Assembly (NCBI GenBank): GCA_027335965.1
Contig: DAHWGZ010000034.1
Location: 1 to 13,307, forward strand
Origin: Acidiferrobacter sp.
GTDB lineage: Bacteria; Pseudomonadota; Gammaproteobacteria; Acidiferrobacterales; Acidiferrobacteraceae
Direction of reading: 5' to 3'
DNA length: 13,307 bases
Below are positions 1 through 6,502 of this stretch, piece by piece (position 1 is the stretch's first letter; each line of letters begins with the position of its first letter). Made by a program: the position numbers and the translations under genes. The notes beneath the pieces are model-generated. The model saw only the letters and a program-made list of their open reading frames with translations. It did no database searches and was not told where the DNA came from.

Positions 1-140
1 AGGAGGTCGAGACCATAGCTGAAGGGTCTTCAATTCGTGAGCTGGCCAATCTGCGCAAGCGATATGGCAATGGTCACTGGAAGAAAAGGAAGGGGGGTCG
101 CCTGGGTGGACCGTGGGGATGGCGTCTCCTTCCTCGCCGA

Positions 141-149
141 GGTACATTG
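141..149. repeat. Target site duplication, left copy
   Basis: GGTACATTG here recurs at 251-259 and brackets the 101-bp element. It belongs to the GTA CAT TGG (V-H-W) codons of the interrupted gene. Confidence 0.65.
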
Positions 150-250
150 CTTGCCTATCCGGTTGACTCACCAACCTACTACGTGTAGTAGGTTGTGCGG
201 TGCAGTAACACCCTATCTATAGTGATTTTGGGTGCCAACCGGATAGGCAT
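150..250. mobile_element. 101-bp MITE-like element with terminal inverted repeats
   Basis: The ends carry a perfect 14-bp inverted repeat: TGCCTATCCGGTTG at 152-165 and CAACCGGATAGGCA at 236-249. The element is flanked by a 9-bp direct repeat, GGTACATTG (141-149 and 251-259). Taking out the element and one repeat copy restores a continuous reading frame (AEVH to WYEAHGIG), so this is a real insertion with target duplication. Inside, 172-195 is a perfect palindrome with 11-bp arms (CAACCTACTAC) around GT. There is no room for a transposase, so it would have to be mobilised in trans. A 9-bp duplication occurs in IS1 and some IS4-group elements, but the ends match no element I recognise. I saw no second copy in the window. 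Confidence 0.65.
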
Positions 251-259
251 GGTACATTG
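251..259. repeat. Target site duplication, right copy
   Basis: Second copy of GGTACATTG. The host reading frame resumes directly after it with GTACGAGGCC (Y-E-A). Confidence 0.65.
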
Positions 260-304
260 GTACGAGGCCCACGGTATTGGCAAGGTCGAGATGCAGGTAA
301 AGCG

Positions 305-572
305 ATGGCTATGACGTTCATGATCTGTGTTTCGAAACCGGAATCCAGCGGCGGACTGTCATTTGACGACCTGACCCCGGGGTGCGCCTATAGAAGTCCT
401 GGAAGGGCCGGATGAGCACGGCTTCGTGCGCCTCTACGACGATAGCGGCGAGGATTATCTTTATCTGGCCAATCTGTTCGAGCCCATCAGTATTCCGGAA
501 TCCGGGGCGCACGGGCTTCATGAGGCATTGACACAAGACGCTCGACACTCTTTGGCGGCATGCTATTTTTAA
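305..572 (+). pseudogene. Second small gene of the broken pair, frameshifted
   Basis: The frame from ATG 305 (alternative starts 311 and 320) reads MAMTFMICVSKPESSGGLSF and on to DDLTPGCAY at 391. Another frame then carries EVLEGPDEHGFVRLYDDSGE and DYLYLANLFEPI, ending at TAA 570-572. The extra A near 392 explains the break: without it the join is GCAYEVLEGPDEHG in one frame. The restored product is an acidic soluble protein of about 88 residues. AGG at 295-297 is a suitably spaced ribosome site for ATG 305, and ATG 311 overlaps the stop of the upstream gene. The paired, overlapping, oppositely charged small proteins resemble a toxin-antitoxin layout, but I recognise no such family, so that stays a guess. 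A sequencing error is an alternative for this single lesion. Confidence 0.5.
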
Positions 573-1139
573 CAGTGATGTAAGTGCTGGCTGGGCATGT
601 AAAAAACAGCATCCAATGCGAGCCTTCAATGGCCTCACCCTCACAACCCCGCCTTTCTGGCCCGGGTTGGAAAGGACCACACGGGTTAGACCCGTCCTGA
701 ATTCCTGGTCCTAAATCCTCAAAAATGTCTTCACCCTCCGGGCGCGCTTGCGCGCGCCACGATCCCGGCAATCTCCGGCGCCTTGTCGCGCCCTTTGTTT
801 TGTTCCCGCTCGACCCGGCGAGCTTGCATTGTCTTAGCTTATGCGAGGATTAACGCATGCCATTTACCGTGCGCCGAATAGTCGCGTAAACGTACGCATA
901 TCTCTTATCGCCAGCCGTCGATCGGATAGAGCGCGACCTGCGTTGAGAAAAAATCCGGGAAAGCGCCCAGGCCTCTTGTGGGACGCCGGACAGGGGGCCC
1001 ATTGCCGCCTACTCGGAGGCTCGCGGATATGGTCACCGCGGATACTCTTTGCTGGGCGCTATGCGCCACCCTTTCCGGTCAACCAAGCCATGAATCGAGC
1101 AAGTCGTTGCCGCTGGCGGATCATGACCCGCGATGAAAG
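573..1139. other. Non-coding or decayed stretch
   Basis: No frame on either strand gives a protein with recognisable composition, a ribosome site or consistent codon bias. The stretch contains the nested stem-loops at 673-712 and 741-758 and otherwise nothing I can identify. Confidence 0.5.
673..712. repeat. Nested inverted repeats (possible stem-loop)
   Basis: Outer arms AGGACCA (673-679) and TGGTCCT (706-712) are perfect complements. Inside them ACGGG (681-685) pairs with CCCGT (691-695) across a TTAGA loop. There is no T-tract, so it is not a clear terminator. A second hairpin follows at 741-758 (GGCGCGC, TTGC loop, GCGCGCC). The role is unknown. Confidence 0.4.
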
Positions 1140-1166
1140 TTCGAGTGCTATAAAATCTCACTCGAA
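1140..1166. promoter_or_regulatory. Palindrome around an extended -10 box (copy 1 of a recurring motif)
   Basis: TTCGAGTG (1140-1147) and CACTCGAA (1159-1166) are perfect 8-bp inverted arms. Together they enclose CTATAAAATCT. The left arm and spacer form GAGTGCTATAAA, which looks like an extended -10 (TG-C-TATAAA). Close relatives of this motif occur at 5474-5503 and 9672-9695. It may be a promoter overlapped by an operator. No good -35 box is visible. Confidence 0.4.
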
Positions 1167-1180
1167 TTGATTCCATATAA

Positions 1181-1447
1181 ATGTATCTCATAGGGATACA
1201 AGCCGATGTGAAAATCGTCTTGCCATTCGCGCCGACCAGACGCATGGGTCTCTGGTGCGACTGTTATGATCGGTCTCTGTGTGGTATCATGACCCACTTA
1301 AACGCGCTTAGGCCTCATTCCGCGCGTTTCCTTCATTTCCTCTTTACAGTGCAAGAGGCGATCTTTTTTTGGGCGTTTTTTACGGGTGTCCTGACTTTTC
1401 TCGTCATTGATGGTGTCCTGGCACGCAATAGCCGCGCGCCCACCTGA
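1181..1447 (+). CDS. Doubtful small membrane protein
   Basis: An open frame of 88 codons. The only protein-like part is the C-terminal half, where a hydrophobic segment (AIFFWAFFTGVLTFLVIDGV) is followed by ARNSR, as in a single-pass membrane protein. No Shine-Dalgarno sequence precedes ATG 1181 or the later in-frame ATGs at 1244 and 1289. Extended -10-like sequences (TGTTATGAT at 1262-1270, TGGTATCAT at 1282-1290) lie inside the frame, so 1289 (52 residues) is an alternative start. It follows copy 1 of the GAGTGCTATA motif by 27 bases. It may equally be leader DNA of the gpsA operon. Confidence 0.22.
   Translation: MYLIGIQADVKIVLPFAPTRRMGLWCDCYDRSLCGIMTHLNALRPHSARFLHFLFTVQEAIFFWAFFTGVLTFLVIDGVLARNSRAPT
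1262..1270 (+). promoter_or_regulatory. Extended -10 element upstream of gpsA
   Basis: TG-T-TATGAT matches the extended -10 consensus TGnTATRAT and lies about 240 bases before the gpsA start. No TTGACA-like box is seen 16-18 bases upstream. A second similar sequence, TG-G-TATCAT, follows at 1282-1290. This is a weak candidate for transcription of the glucosylglycerol operon. Confidence 0.25.
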
Positions 1448-1512
1448 TCGTCAAGAGTATCCCGTGTCCCGGAAAGCGCGCCCCATTGCGGTTGAAGGTA
1501 AGTCTGAGCCAT

Positions 1513-2562
1513 ATGAAAATCGAACATTTACCATCGTCGCGCGATAGAGAGATCGGAAACGGCGCGCATCCGCCACGGGCGGCCATGATCGGCGCGGGGG
1601 CCTGGGGTACGGCGCTTGCGGCGGCATTTTCGCGTGGCGGCTACTCCGTGAACCTCTGGACGCGCCAGGCCCGCGTGGTGGCCTCGATCCGCGACCGGCG
1701 GCGTAATCCGGCCTACCTATCCGACGTTCAGCTCCCGGAGGGACTGACCGCCACCACCGATCTCGCGTGCGCGCTGCGCGACGCCGAAGTGGTGGTGATG
1801 GCGGTGCCGAGTGGCGCCTTGCGCGCGATTGCGCGACGCATCGGGCCGCTTTTGCCGGGCGATGTCCCGGTGCTTTTTGCGAGCAAGGGGCTCGAGAAAG
1901 GCAGCGGCGCGTTTATGACCGAGGTTGCGGACGCGGTGTTCGCCGGGCGTCTCATCGGAGTGTTGACGGGTCCCGGTTTCGCCGCCGAGGTCACGCGCGG
2001 AGAACCGACCGTGTTGACGCTTGCCATGGCGGCGCTGGCGGGCCAAAAGGCCTCCGGTCAGGGCGCGCGCGAGTTTGCCGAGACCTTCAAGGCGCGGCTC
2101 GCGAGCGGCGGAATCACGGTCGCCACCACGGACGATGTCGTGGGGGCGCAGGTGGGCGGGGCCTTGAAGAACGTCATTGCGATTGCCTGCGGCATGGCAG
2201 CCGGCCAGGGCTTCGGAGAGAACGCCCGCGCGGCGATCATCACGCACGGCTTCGAGGATATGCGCAAGCTGGCGGTGGCCCTGGGCGGCCGCGCGGAGAC
2301 CTTGCTGGGGAGCTGTGGGGCGGGCGATGTGTTTCTCACATGCGCGAGCACTCAGTCGCGCAATTATCGTCTGGGTATGGCGCTGGCGCGCGGTGATGAA
2401 CCGCCGGACGAGGTGGCCGAAGGCATCAGTACCGCCGAGGCCGTGCGCATGCTCGAACAGGATGCGGATATCGATCTGCGCTTGCCGCCCATTATCCGGG
2501 CCCTGTGGGCGCGCGAGATCTCCCCGGAGCAGGCGCTCGAGCGCCTGCTGGGTGCGGATTGA
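1513..2562 (+). CDS. gpsA: Glycerol-3-phosphate dehydrogenase [NAD(P)+]
   Basis: This cytoplasmic enzyme reduces dihydroxyacetone phosphate to sn-glycerol 3-phosphate. The 349-residue length fits the family. The N-terminal Rossmann motif GAGAWG is at residues 27-32, followed by LFASKGLEKG and LTGPGFAAEVTRGEPT. The substrate/catalytic block GALKNVIAIACGMAAGQG contains the conserved lysine (K219). ENARAAIITHGFEDM and GSCGAGDVFLTC complete the C-terminal domain. ATG 1513 was chosen because GAAGG precedes it at a usable distance. A TTG at 1486 would extend the protein by nine residues, while ATG 1585 would cut away the first beta strand. The TGA overlaps the next ATG by one base, so translation is probably coupled. 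Its place before a HAD phosphatase and ggpS suggests it supplies G3P for glucosylglycerol as well as, or instead of, phospholipid synthesis; that is inference. Confidence 0.93.
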   Translation: MKIEHLPSSRDREIGNGAHPPRAAMIGAGAWGTALAAAFSRGGYSVNLWTRQARVVASIRDRRRNPAYLSDVQLPEGLTATTDLACALRDAEVVVMAVPSGALRAIARRIGPLLPGDVPVLFASKGLEKGSGAFMTEVADAVFAGRLIGVLTGPGFAAEVTRGEPTVLTLAMAALAGQKASGQGAREFAETFKARLASGGITVATTDDVVGAQVGGALKNVIAIACGMAAGQGFGENARAAIITHGFEDMRKLAVALGGRAETLLGSCGAGDVFLTCASTQSRNYRLGMALARGDEPPDEVAEGISTAEAVRMLEQDADIDLRLPPIIRALWAREISPEQALERLLGAD

Positions 2563-3326
2563 TGGCGGGGGTGGCTGATCGTAAACGGACAGTGCTTGCC
2601 ACGGATCTCGACGGCACCTTCCTGGGAGGGGCCGCATCCGCGCGGACCGAACTCTATAACTGGATAGCCGAGCGTCGCGACGAGCTCATAGTGATCTTCG
2701 TGAGCGGGCGCGGCTTTGGGTTCATGCGGGAACTGGCGGATCGTCTGCCGGTGCGTCCGGATCATGTGATAGGGAATGTCGGTACAAGCGTTGCCGCCGG
2801 GCCCGATTGGTGTCCGCTCTCTGACGTCGAGTCATGGCTCGACGCGCGCTGGCCCGATGATGCGCCCGCGCGCATCGGGGAGGTGCTTGCCCGCTATCCC
2901 GGCCTGACCGAGCAGCCGGTTGTCGAAGGGCGGCGAGTCTCGCGTTACTACAGCGATCGTGACGAGGCAATGGCCGCACGGGCGGATGTGGAGCGGCTTG
3001 GGTTCGAGGTCCTGCTCTCGGATGACCAGTATTTCGATGTCCTTCCACCCGGAGTGCGCAAGGGTCCGACGCTTCTAAGGACGCTTGTCGCCCTGGGGCT
3101 CGCGCGCGAGCACACGCTGGTTGCCGGGGATACGCTGAACGATTTGTCGTTATTCGAGACCGGGCTTGCTGGCGTTGCCGTGGGCAATAGCGAGCCCGGA
3201 TTGGTGCACGCTGTCCGCGCGCGACCGAACGTGCACCTGAGCGCCAAGCCCGGCGCCGCAGGAGTGCTGGAAGCGCTCAAGGCATTCCATGAAAGGGGGA
3301 GTTTATGGGAACACCGCTTGTCATAG
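2562..3326 (+). CDS. HAD-IIB phosphatase, probable glucosylglycerol-phosphate phosphatase
   Basis: A 254-residue soluble HAD hydrolase of the sucrose-phosphatase/Cof-like class. Motif I is ATDLDGTF, with nucleophile D15 and acid/base D17. Motif II is VSGRG (S48), motif III is VRKG (K167), and motif IV is GDTLND (D190, D194). The cap region between motifs II and III (about 75-165) would decide the substrate. The start is ATG 2562, which overlaps the gpsA stop as TGATG; longer in-frame starts would lie inside gpsA. Its 3' end overlaps ggpS by 22 bases. Position directly before ggpS makes dephosphorylation of glucosylglycerol 3-phosphate the likely job. In Pseudomonas and Azotobacter GgpPS fusions, a HAD-type phosphatase domain also precedes the synthase domain. 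Family assignment is firm; the substrate is inferred from context. Confidence 0.85.
   Translation: MAGVADRKRTVLATDLDGTFLGGAASARTELYNWIAERRDELIVIFVSGRGFGFMRELADRLPVRPDHVIGNVGTSVAAGPDWCPLSDVESWLDARWPDDAPARIGEVLARYPGLTEQPVVEGRRVSRYYSDRDEAMAARADVERLGFEVLLSDDQYFDVLPPGVRKGPTLLRTLVALGLAREHTLVAGDTLNDLSLFETGLAGVAVGNSEPGLVHAVRARPNVHLSAKPGAAGVLEALKAFHERGSLWEHRLS
3291..3300 (+). promoter_or_regulatory. Ribosome binding site of ggpS
   Basis: The purine-rich AAAGGGGGA just before ATG 3305 lies inside the coding end of the phosphatase gene and fixes the ggpS start. It allows independent or reinitiated translation. Confidence 0.6.
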
Positions 3327-4840
3327 TCTACCATCGCCAGCCTTACGAGGAGAAGGTCGTCGACGGTCGCACAGTGCTCGTGGAGAACACGAGCCCCAAT
3401 GGCATCGTGCCCGCCCTGAAGGGATTTTTCGGGAACGTCGAGCGCGCTACCTGGGTGGCCTGGAAAAAGGCCCCGGCCGGCAAGAAAGGGACATTTGAGC
3501 CGCGCATTACCGTGGAGGACAGCTACGGGAGCTACGAGGTCTCGCGTCTGCCGCTCGATGCCAATCAAGTGCGTCAATTTTACCATATCACGTCGAAAGA
3601 GGCCCTGTGGCCGGTGATCCACAGCCTTCCATACGCCTTCAGCACGGAACATACCGATTGGGCCACGTTCCGCGAGGTCAACGAACGTTTTGCGGAGGCG
3701 GCATGCGCGGAGGCGGCGCCCGGCGCGGTCATATGGGTGCATGATTACAACCTGTGGCTCGTTCCGAAATTCGTGCGTGAGCGGCGCCCGGATGTCACGT
3801 TGGCGTTCTTTCATCACACACCCTTTCCGGCGCCCGACATCTTCTGCATTCTTCCCTGGCGCGAGGAGATCCTGGAGAGCCTGCTCGCCTGCGATCTCGT
3901 GAGTTTCCATGTGGCGCGCTATGCGCGCAATTTTGGCGCGCTCGTCAAGGCGCTGCGTCCCGCGGCGATCATGGAAGATGGCCCGGTGCCTCCCGAATGG
4001 CAGAATGTGGGCACGGCATTGACGGAGAGCACCGCGCCGCGCTTCGTGACGGTTCAGGGCCATGTCACGCATATCGATGCGACCCCCATCGGCACCCATC
4101 CCGAGCTTATACGCGCGATCGTCGAAAGCGAGCGCGGGCAGGCGCGGATACGGGAGATCCGCGAGGAGATCAAGGAAGAGATCCTGATCGTTTCGATAAA
4201 CCGCGTGGACTACACGAAGGGCGTGCACCAGATGCTCGAGACCTTCGATCGCTTGCTGGAGCGCCGCCCGGAACTGCGCGGACGCGTGAAGTTGATCCTG
4301 ACGACCGTGGCGCCGGCCGACGGCATGCGCGTCTATCGCAATGCGCAGCAGCAGATCGAACAAACCGTGGGGCGTATCAATGGCCATTACGGAACCCTGA
4401 CGTGGCTTCCCATCATGCTATCCACCAATCCGATGCCCTTCGAGGAGGTCTTGTGCTGCTATCGCGCGGCCGACATATGTTGGGTGACGCCGTTGCGTGA
4501 CGGCCTGAATCTCGTGGCAAAGGAGTTTGCGGCGGCCAATGAGGGGAGTGACGGGGTACTCGTGCTTTCGGAATTCGCGGGTGTCGCAATCGAGCTGCGA
4601 GGCGCGGTTCTGGCCAACCCCTATAGCCGCAATTCCATGGATCGGGCGATCGACGAGGCGATCGACATGCCGCGCGAGGAGCAGCGGGCGCGCATGGAGC
4701 GCATGTGTGAGCAGGTCACCCGCCTGGACATCCGCCATTGGACGGCGCACATCCTGGATCTCTTCAAGCGCGTGAGTCCCGCTCATGGCAAGGGAGAAGA
4801 GGTGTTTCACGAGCGCAAAGACGGCGTCGGCACTCATTAG
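3305..4840 (+). CDS. ggpS: Glucosylglycerol-phosphate synthase (GT20)
   Basis: This enzyme joins glucose from ADP-glucose (known for the cyanobacterial enzyme) to sn-glycerol 3-phosphate, giving glucosylglycerol phosphate, the precursor of the osmolyte glucosylglycerol. The 511-residue sequence follows the Synechocystis GgpS as I recall it almost end to end: VYHRQPY (8-14), [35 protein letters not shown] (144-152), FFHHTPFP (168-175) and ILPWR. These are followed by [16 protein letters not shown] (298-306), [16 protein letters not shown]-like [14 protein letters not shown] (394-407) and LSEFAG. The SPNGI and HITSKEA blocks point to GgpS rather than the related trehalose-phosphate synthase OtsA. 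The start overlaps the phosphatase gene by 22 bases, in another frame. It is the last clear gene of the operon; I see no good terminator after it. Confidence 0.92.
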   Translation: MGTPLVIVYHRQPYEEKVVDGRTVLVENTSPNGIVPALKGFFGNVERATWVAWKKAPAGKKGTFEPRITVEDSYGSYEVSRLPLDANQVRQFYHITSKEALWPVIHSLPYAFSTEHTDWATFREVNERFAEAACAEAAPGAVIWVHDYNLWLVPKFVRERRPDVTLAFFHHTPFPAPDIFCILPWREEILESLLACDLVSFHVARYARNFGALVKALRPAAIMEDGPVPPEWQNVGTALTESTAPRFVTVQGHVTHIDATPIGTHPELIRAIVESERGQARIREIREEIKEEILIVSINRVDYTKGVHQMLETFDRLLERRPELRGRVKLILTTVAPADGMRVYRNAQQQIEQTVGRINGHYGTLTWLPIMLSTNPMPFEEVLCCYRAADICWVTPLRDGLNLVAKEFAAANEGSDGVLVLSEFAGVAIELRGAVLANPYSRNSMDRAIDEAIDMPREEQRARMERMCEQVTRLDIRHWTAHILDLFKRVSPAHGKGEEVFHERKDGVGTH

Positions 4841-5063
4841 GCTTTCGGACGCCCTTGCGCCGGAGTGGCGGGTATCGATGCCCGGCCGCATCCAGGGTAT
4901 CGGCGCCTGGACAGCTCAGAGTCCGCGCGGCTTGCTGCCCGTCGGGCAATGGCCGCCGGGGCTCAGGCGCGAGGCGCGGGACCGCTTTTACATCTGCGCA
5001 GGCCGCCATCCGCAACGACCGTGCGAAGAGGCCCTTAAGAGCGTCAAGCAGACGTCGGAGTAG
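4785..5063 (+). CDS. Doubtful 92-residue ORF downstream of ggpS
   Basis: The frame begins inside the 3' end of ggpS and runs about 220 bases beyond it. Its codons are G/C-rich in third positions beyond the overlap, as in the real genes here (GAC GCC CTT GCG CCG GAG TGG). The residues include MPGRIQGIGAW and ARDRFYICAGRHP. There is no recognisable domain and no strong ribosome site, and the first 19 codons are constrained by ggpS. It could be a small operon member or chance. Confidence 0.25.
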   Translation: MAREKRCFTSAKTASALIRLSDALAPEWRVSMPGRIQGIGAWTAQSPRGLLPVGQWPPGLRREARDRFYICAGRHPQRPCEEALKSVKQTSE

Positions 5064-5135
5064 ACTTACAGGCTGCGCCGCAAGGTCGCCCACGCCATCG
5101 CCGCTACGCTGCGATCTGGCTGCGTTTTCTGGCCT

Positions 5136-5226
5136 CTCGTGATCACCCGTTCTGATCGATGGTGATCACGGATTCTGATGGATCGTGGTCCCTTGGGGTC
5201 CGTGCGCCAGAATCGGTGATCACGAG
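5136..5226. repeat. Cluster of GTGATCAC repeats (possible insertion-sequence end)
   Basis: CTCGTGATCACC (5136-5147) recurs inverted as GGTGATCACGAG (5215-5226). Between them GTGATCAC recurs directly at 5162-5169, 23 bases after the first copy, each time followed by a TTCTGAT-type sequence (5150-5156 and about 5173-5179). Multiple short repeats inside an end, ahead of a transposase start, are typical of IS21-type elements. The short ORF at 5302-5445 would fit a truncated transposase start. The family assignment is tentative. Confidence 0.45.
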
Positions 5227-5301
5227 ACCAGAACGGCGGCGTGAAGCGCTGGATTGTCCCTTCCAGCGGGCTGATCCTTCGGCTTTTTGTCCGGAGGGGA
5301 C

Positions 5302-5445
5302 ATGCCGACAGAGGGTCTATCCACGCGTTTCGTCCGTGAGATGCGCCTATACCATGGGGCTTTCGTGCTCCAGGCCTGGATGCAGGAACCCTTCATGATT
5401 GTGGGCGAGCGACAACTTTTCCGGTGGCAGCGCTACTTATACTGA
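5302..5445 (+). CDS. 47-residue ORF, possible truncated transposase start
   Basis: GGAGGGGAC (5293-5301) gives an excellent ribosome site for ATG 5302, and the frame ends at TGA 5443-5445. The product begins MPTEGLSTRFVREMRL and ends in RQLFRWQRYLY. The first 15 residues recall the start of some IS21 IstA proteins, and the repeats at 5136-5226 lie upstream, as they would in an IS21 end. Nothing of the helix-turn-helix or DDE domain remains. It might instead be an unrelated small protein. I give the family guess little weight. Confidence 0.3.
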   Translation: MPTEGLSTRFVREMRLYHGAFVLQAWMQEPFMIVGERQLFRWQRYLY

Positions 5446-5473
5446 TCTTAGGCGTCCTCGTCATGTCCAGTTT

Positions 5474-5503
5474 CGAGTGCTATAAAGAGTAGGTCCGCAC
5501 TCG
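5474..5503. promoter_or_regulatory. Palindrome around an extended -10 box (copy 2)
   Basis: CGAGTGC (5474-5480) and GCACTCG (5497-5503) are perfect 7-bp inverted arms. TATAAA follows the left arm directly (5481-5486), giving GAGTGCTATAAA as in copy 1. AGGTCCGCAC (5491-5500) resembles GGTTCCGCAC of copy 3. It lies about 125 bases before the membrane protein gene at 5629. It is a probable promoter with an overlapping operator. Confidence 0.42.
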
Positions 5504-5628
5504 GATTTTGGCGCAGGAGGGCTTGTCGTACGCCGCGCGCACGCCCGGTTCCCGACCCGATCCTCGCAATGGCGTTACGCGATCCGCAAAGCGGGATTCC
5601 GCCACGGATTATTGAGGAAACGGTGCCC

Positions 5629-6447
5629 ATGAGTTACCCCGAAGAATTACGGAACTATAAAGGGCCCTGGCCGCCCTCTCGGGATTTTTTGAGGCAGGAT
5701 GCGCCAGTACAGCCGGTGCGCAGAAGAAGCGCAAGCGACATGCTGAAAGACAAGTCGTTTCTGACGGCCATAGCGCTATGGGCTTTGTTGCTGGACGTCA
5801 AGATCCACCGCGGGACCTTTCCTGGCCAAGTATTTCATGTGTTCGGCCTGATATTGCCCGTGATCCGAGGCGCCGGATATTACAGTCACGGCTCGCTAGG
5901 AGTCGCGTCAGGGGTCATGGTCTTGATTATTGCCGCCCTTTTCGGAGGGTGGTTATCCGTGAAAAAACTCGCGAAGCCCGCTGTCCGATCACTCCTTCTG
6001 CAGCTTATCCATAAAGGGCAAGCCCCGCGCTCGCCTTGGGGATTACTGTTCAATACAACACTTGCCATACTGGTCTCATTTCCAGTAGTGATGCTCGCGA
6101 TACTCCTATCCAGTGATATACAAGGCTATTGGGCGCTCTACGTTCAGCATGCGCCTGCATACGACATATGGTCTTCTGGCGATATGGGATTCCGGTTGGG
6201 TGTTCTGACGGGAAACGGTTTCGATACGCCGTGGGATAAGGCCGGTGTCTTGATGCTGTTATTTCATATTCTGAGATGGCGCTATGGATTTCCCATATTT
6301 GCGCTGGTTTACTCGGCGCTTTTGCGTCTGTACGTGTATTTAATGGTCCTAGTATCGTTTTCCTTATACAGAACAGGCGCCATATTTCGTAGCATGCGCG
6401 AAGATTGGCGCGTTCTAGCGAAACAGACAGGAAAACTGATGGGGTAG
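5629..6447 (+). CDS. Polytopic membrane protein of unknown function
   Basis: A 272-residue protein with a polar N-terminus (SYPEELRNYKGPWPPSRDF) and about five or six hydrophobic segments (near residues 44-57, 66-80, 91-109, 138-161, 205-216 and 221-247). It has a basic C-terminal tail (SMREDWRVLAKQTGKLMG). I recognise no family. ATG 5629 was chosen because GAGGAAA precedes it by about 9 bases; an upstream ATG at 5569 has no such site. Third codon positions are much richer in A/T than in gpsA or ggpS, which suggests recent acquisition. It sits between a possible IS relic and a transposase relic, with copy 2 of the GAGTGCTATA motif upstream. Its general layout recalls membrane components of integrative or conjugative elements, but no motif supports that. 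Confidence 0.7.
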   Translation: MSYPEELRNYKGPWPPSRDFLRQDAPVQPVRRRSASDMLKDKSFLTAIALWALLLDVKIHRGTFPGQVFHVFGLILPVIRGAGYYSHGSLGVASGVMVLIIAALFGGWLSVKKLAKPAVRSLLLQLIHKGQAPRSPWGLLFNTTLAILVSFPVVMLAILLSSDIQGYWALYVQHAPAYDIWSSGDMGFRLGVLTGNGFDTPWDKAGVLMLLFHILRWRYGFPIFALVYSALLRLYVYLMVLVSFSLYRTGAIFRSMREDWRVLAKQTGKLMG

Positions 6448-6502
6448 CCGCGATTATTGGGCAACGTGGTCGCAATGTTTATATGGAGAGCGCGCAGCGT
6501 TT

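Larger units (their letters stand above)
15..314 (+). pseudogene. Small gene broken by a frameshift and by a 101-bp insertion
   Basis: Reading frame 3 from about base 15 gives AEGSSIRELANLRKRYGNGH and continues to KKRKG. It then breaks in a run of six G (93-98). Removing one G restores VAWVDRGDGVSFLAEVH up to base 149. After the 150-250 element and the duplicated target, the reading resumes as WYEAHGIGKVEMQVKRWL and stops at 312-314. The restored protein is about 62 residues, basic and soluble. AEVHWYEAHGIG resembles the end of small conserved proteobacterial proteins I recall without a named function. AGGAGG at 1-6 sits 8 bases before an in-frame ATA (15-17), so the original start may have been an ATG lost by mutation; otherwise the start lies left of the window. 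The stop overlaps the ATG of the next broken gene (ATGA at 311-314), so the two were probably co-translated. The broken frame is clear; its function is unknown. Confidence 0.6.

Noticed and set aside
1339..1370. Terminator-like hairpin CCTCTT/AAGAGG followed by a T7 run
   Set aside because: The T-run starts 4-5 bases after a stem of only 6 bp that is half A-T, and no convincing gene ends just before it. It also falls inside the doubtful 1181-1447 frame.
1717..2637. 306-codon minus-strand frame across gpsA
   Set aside because: Antisense to gpsA, with no motif or ribosome site.
2948..4387. Long 479-codon open frame on the minus strand
   Set aside because: It lies antisense to the phosphatase gene and ggpS, which have clear family motifs. 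Its Arg/His/Ala-rich composition is typical of GC-rich antisense frames.
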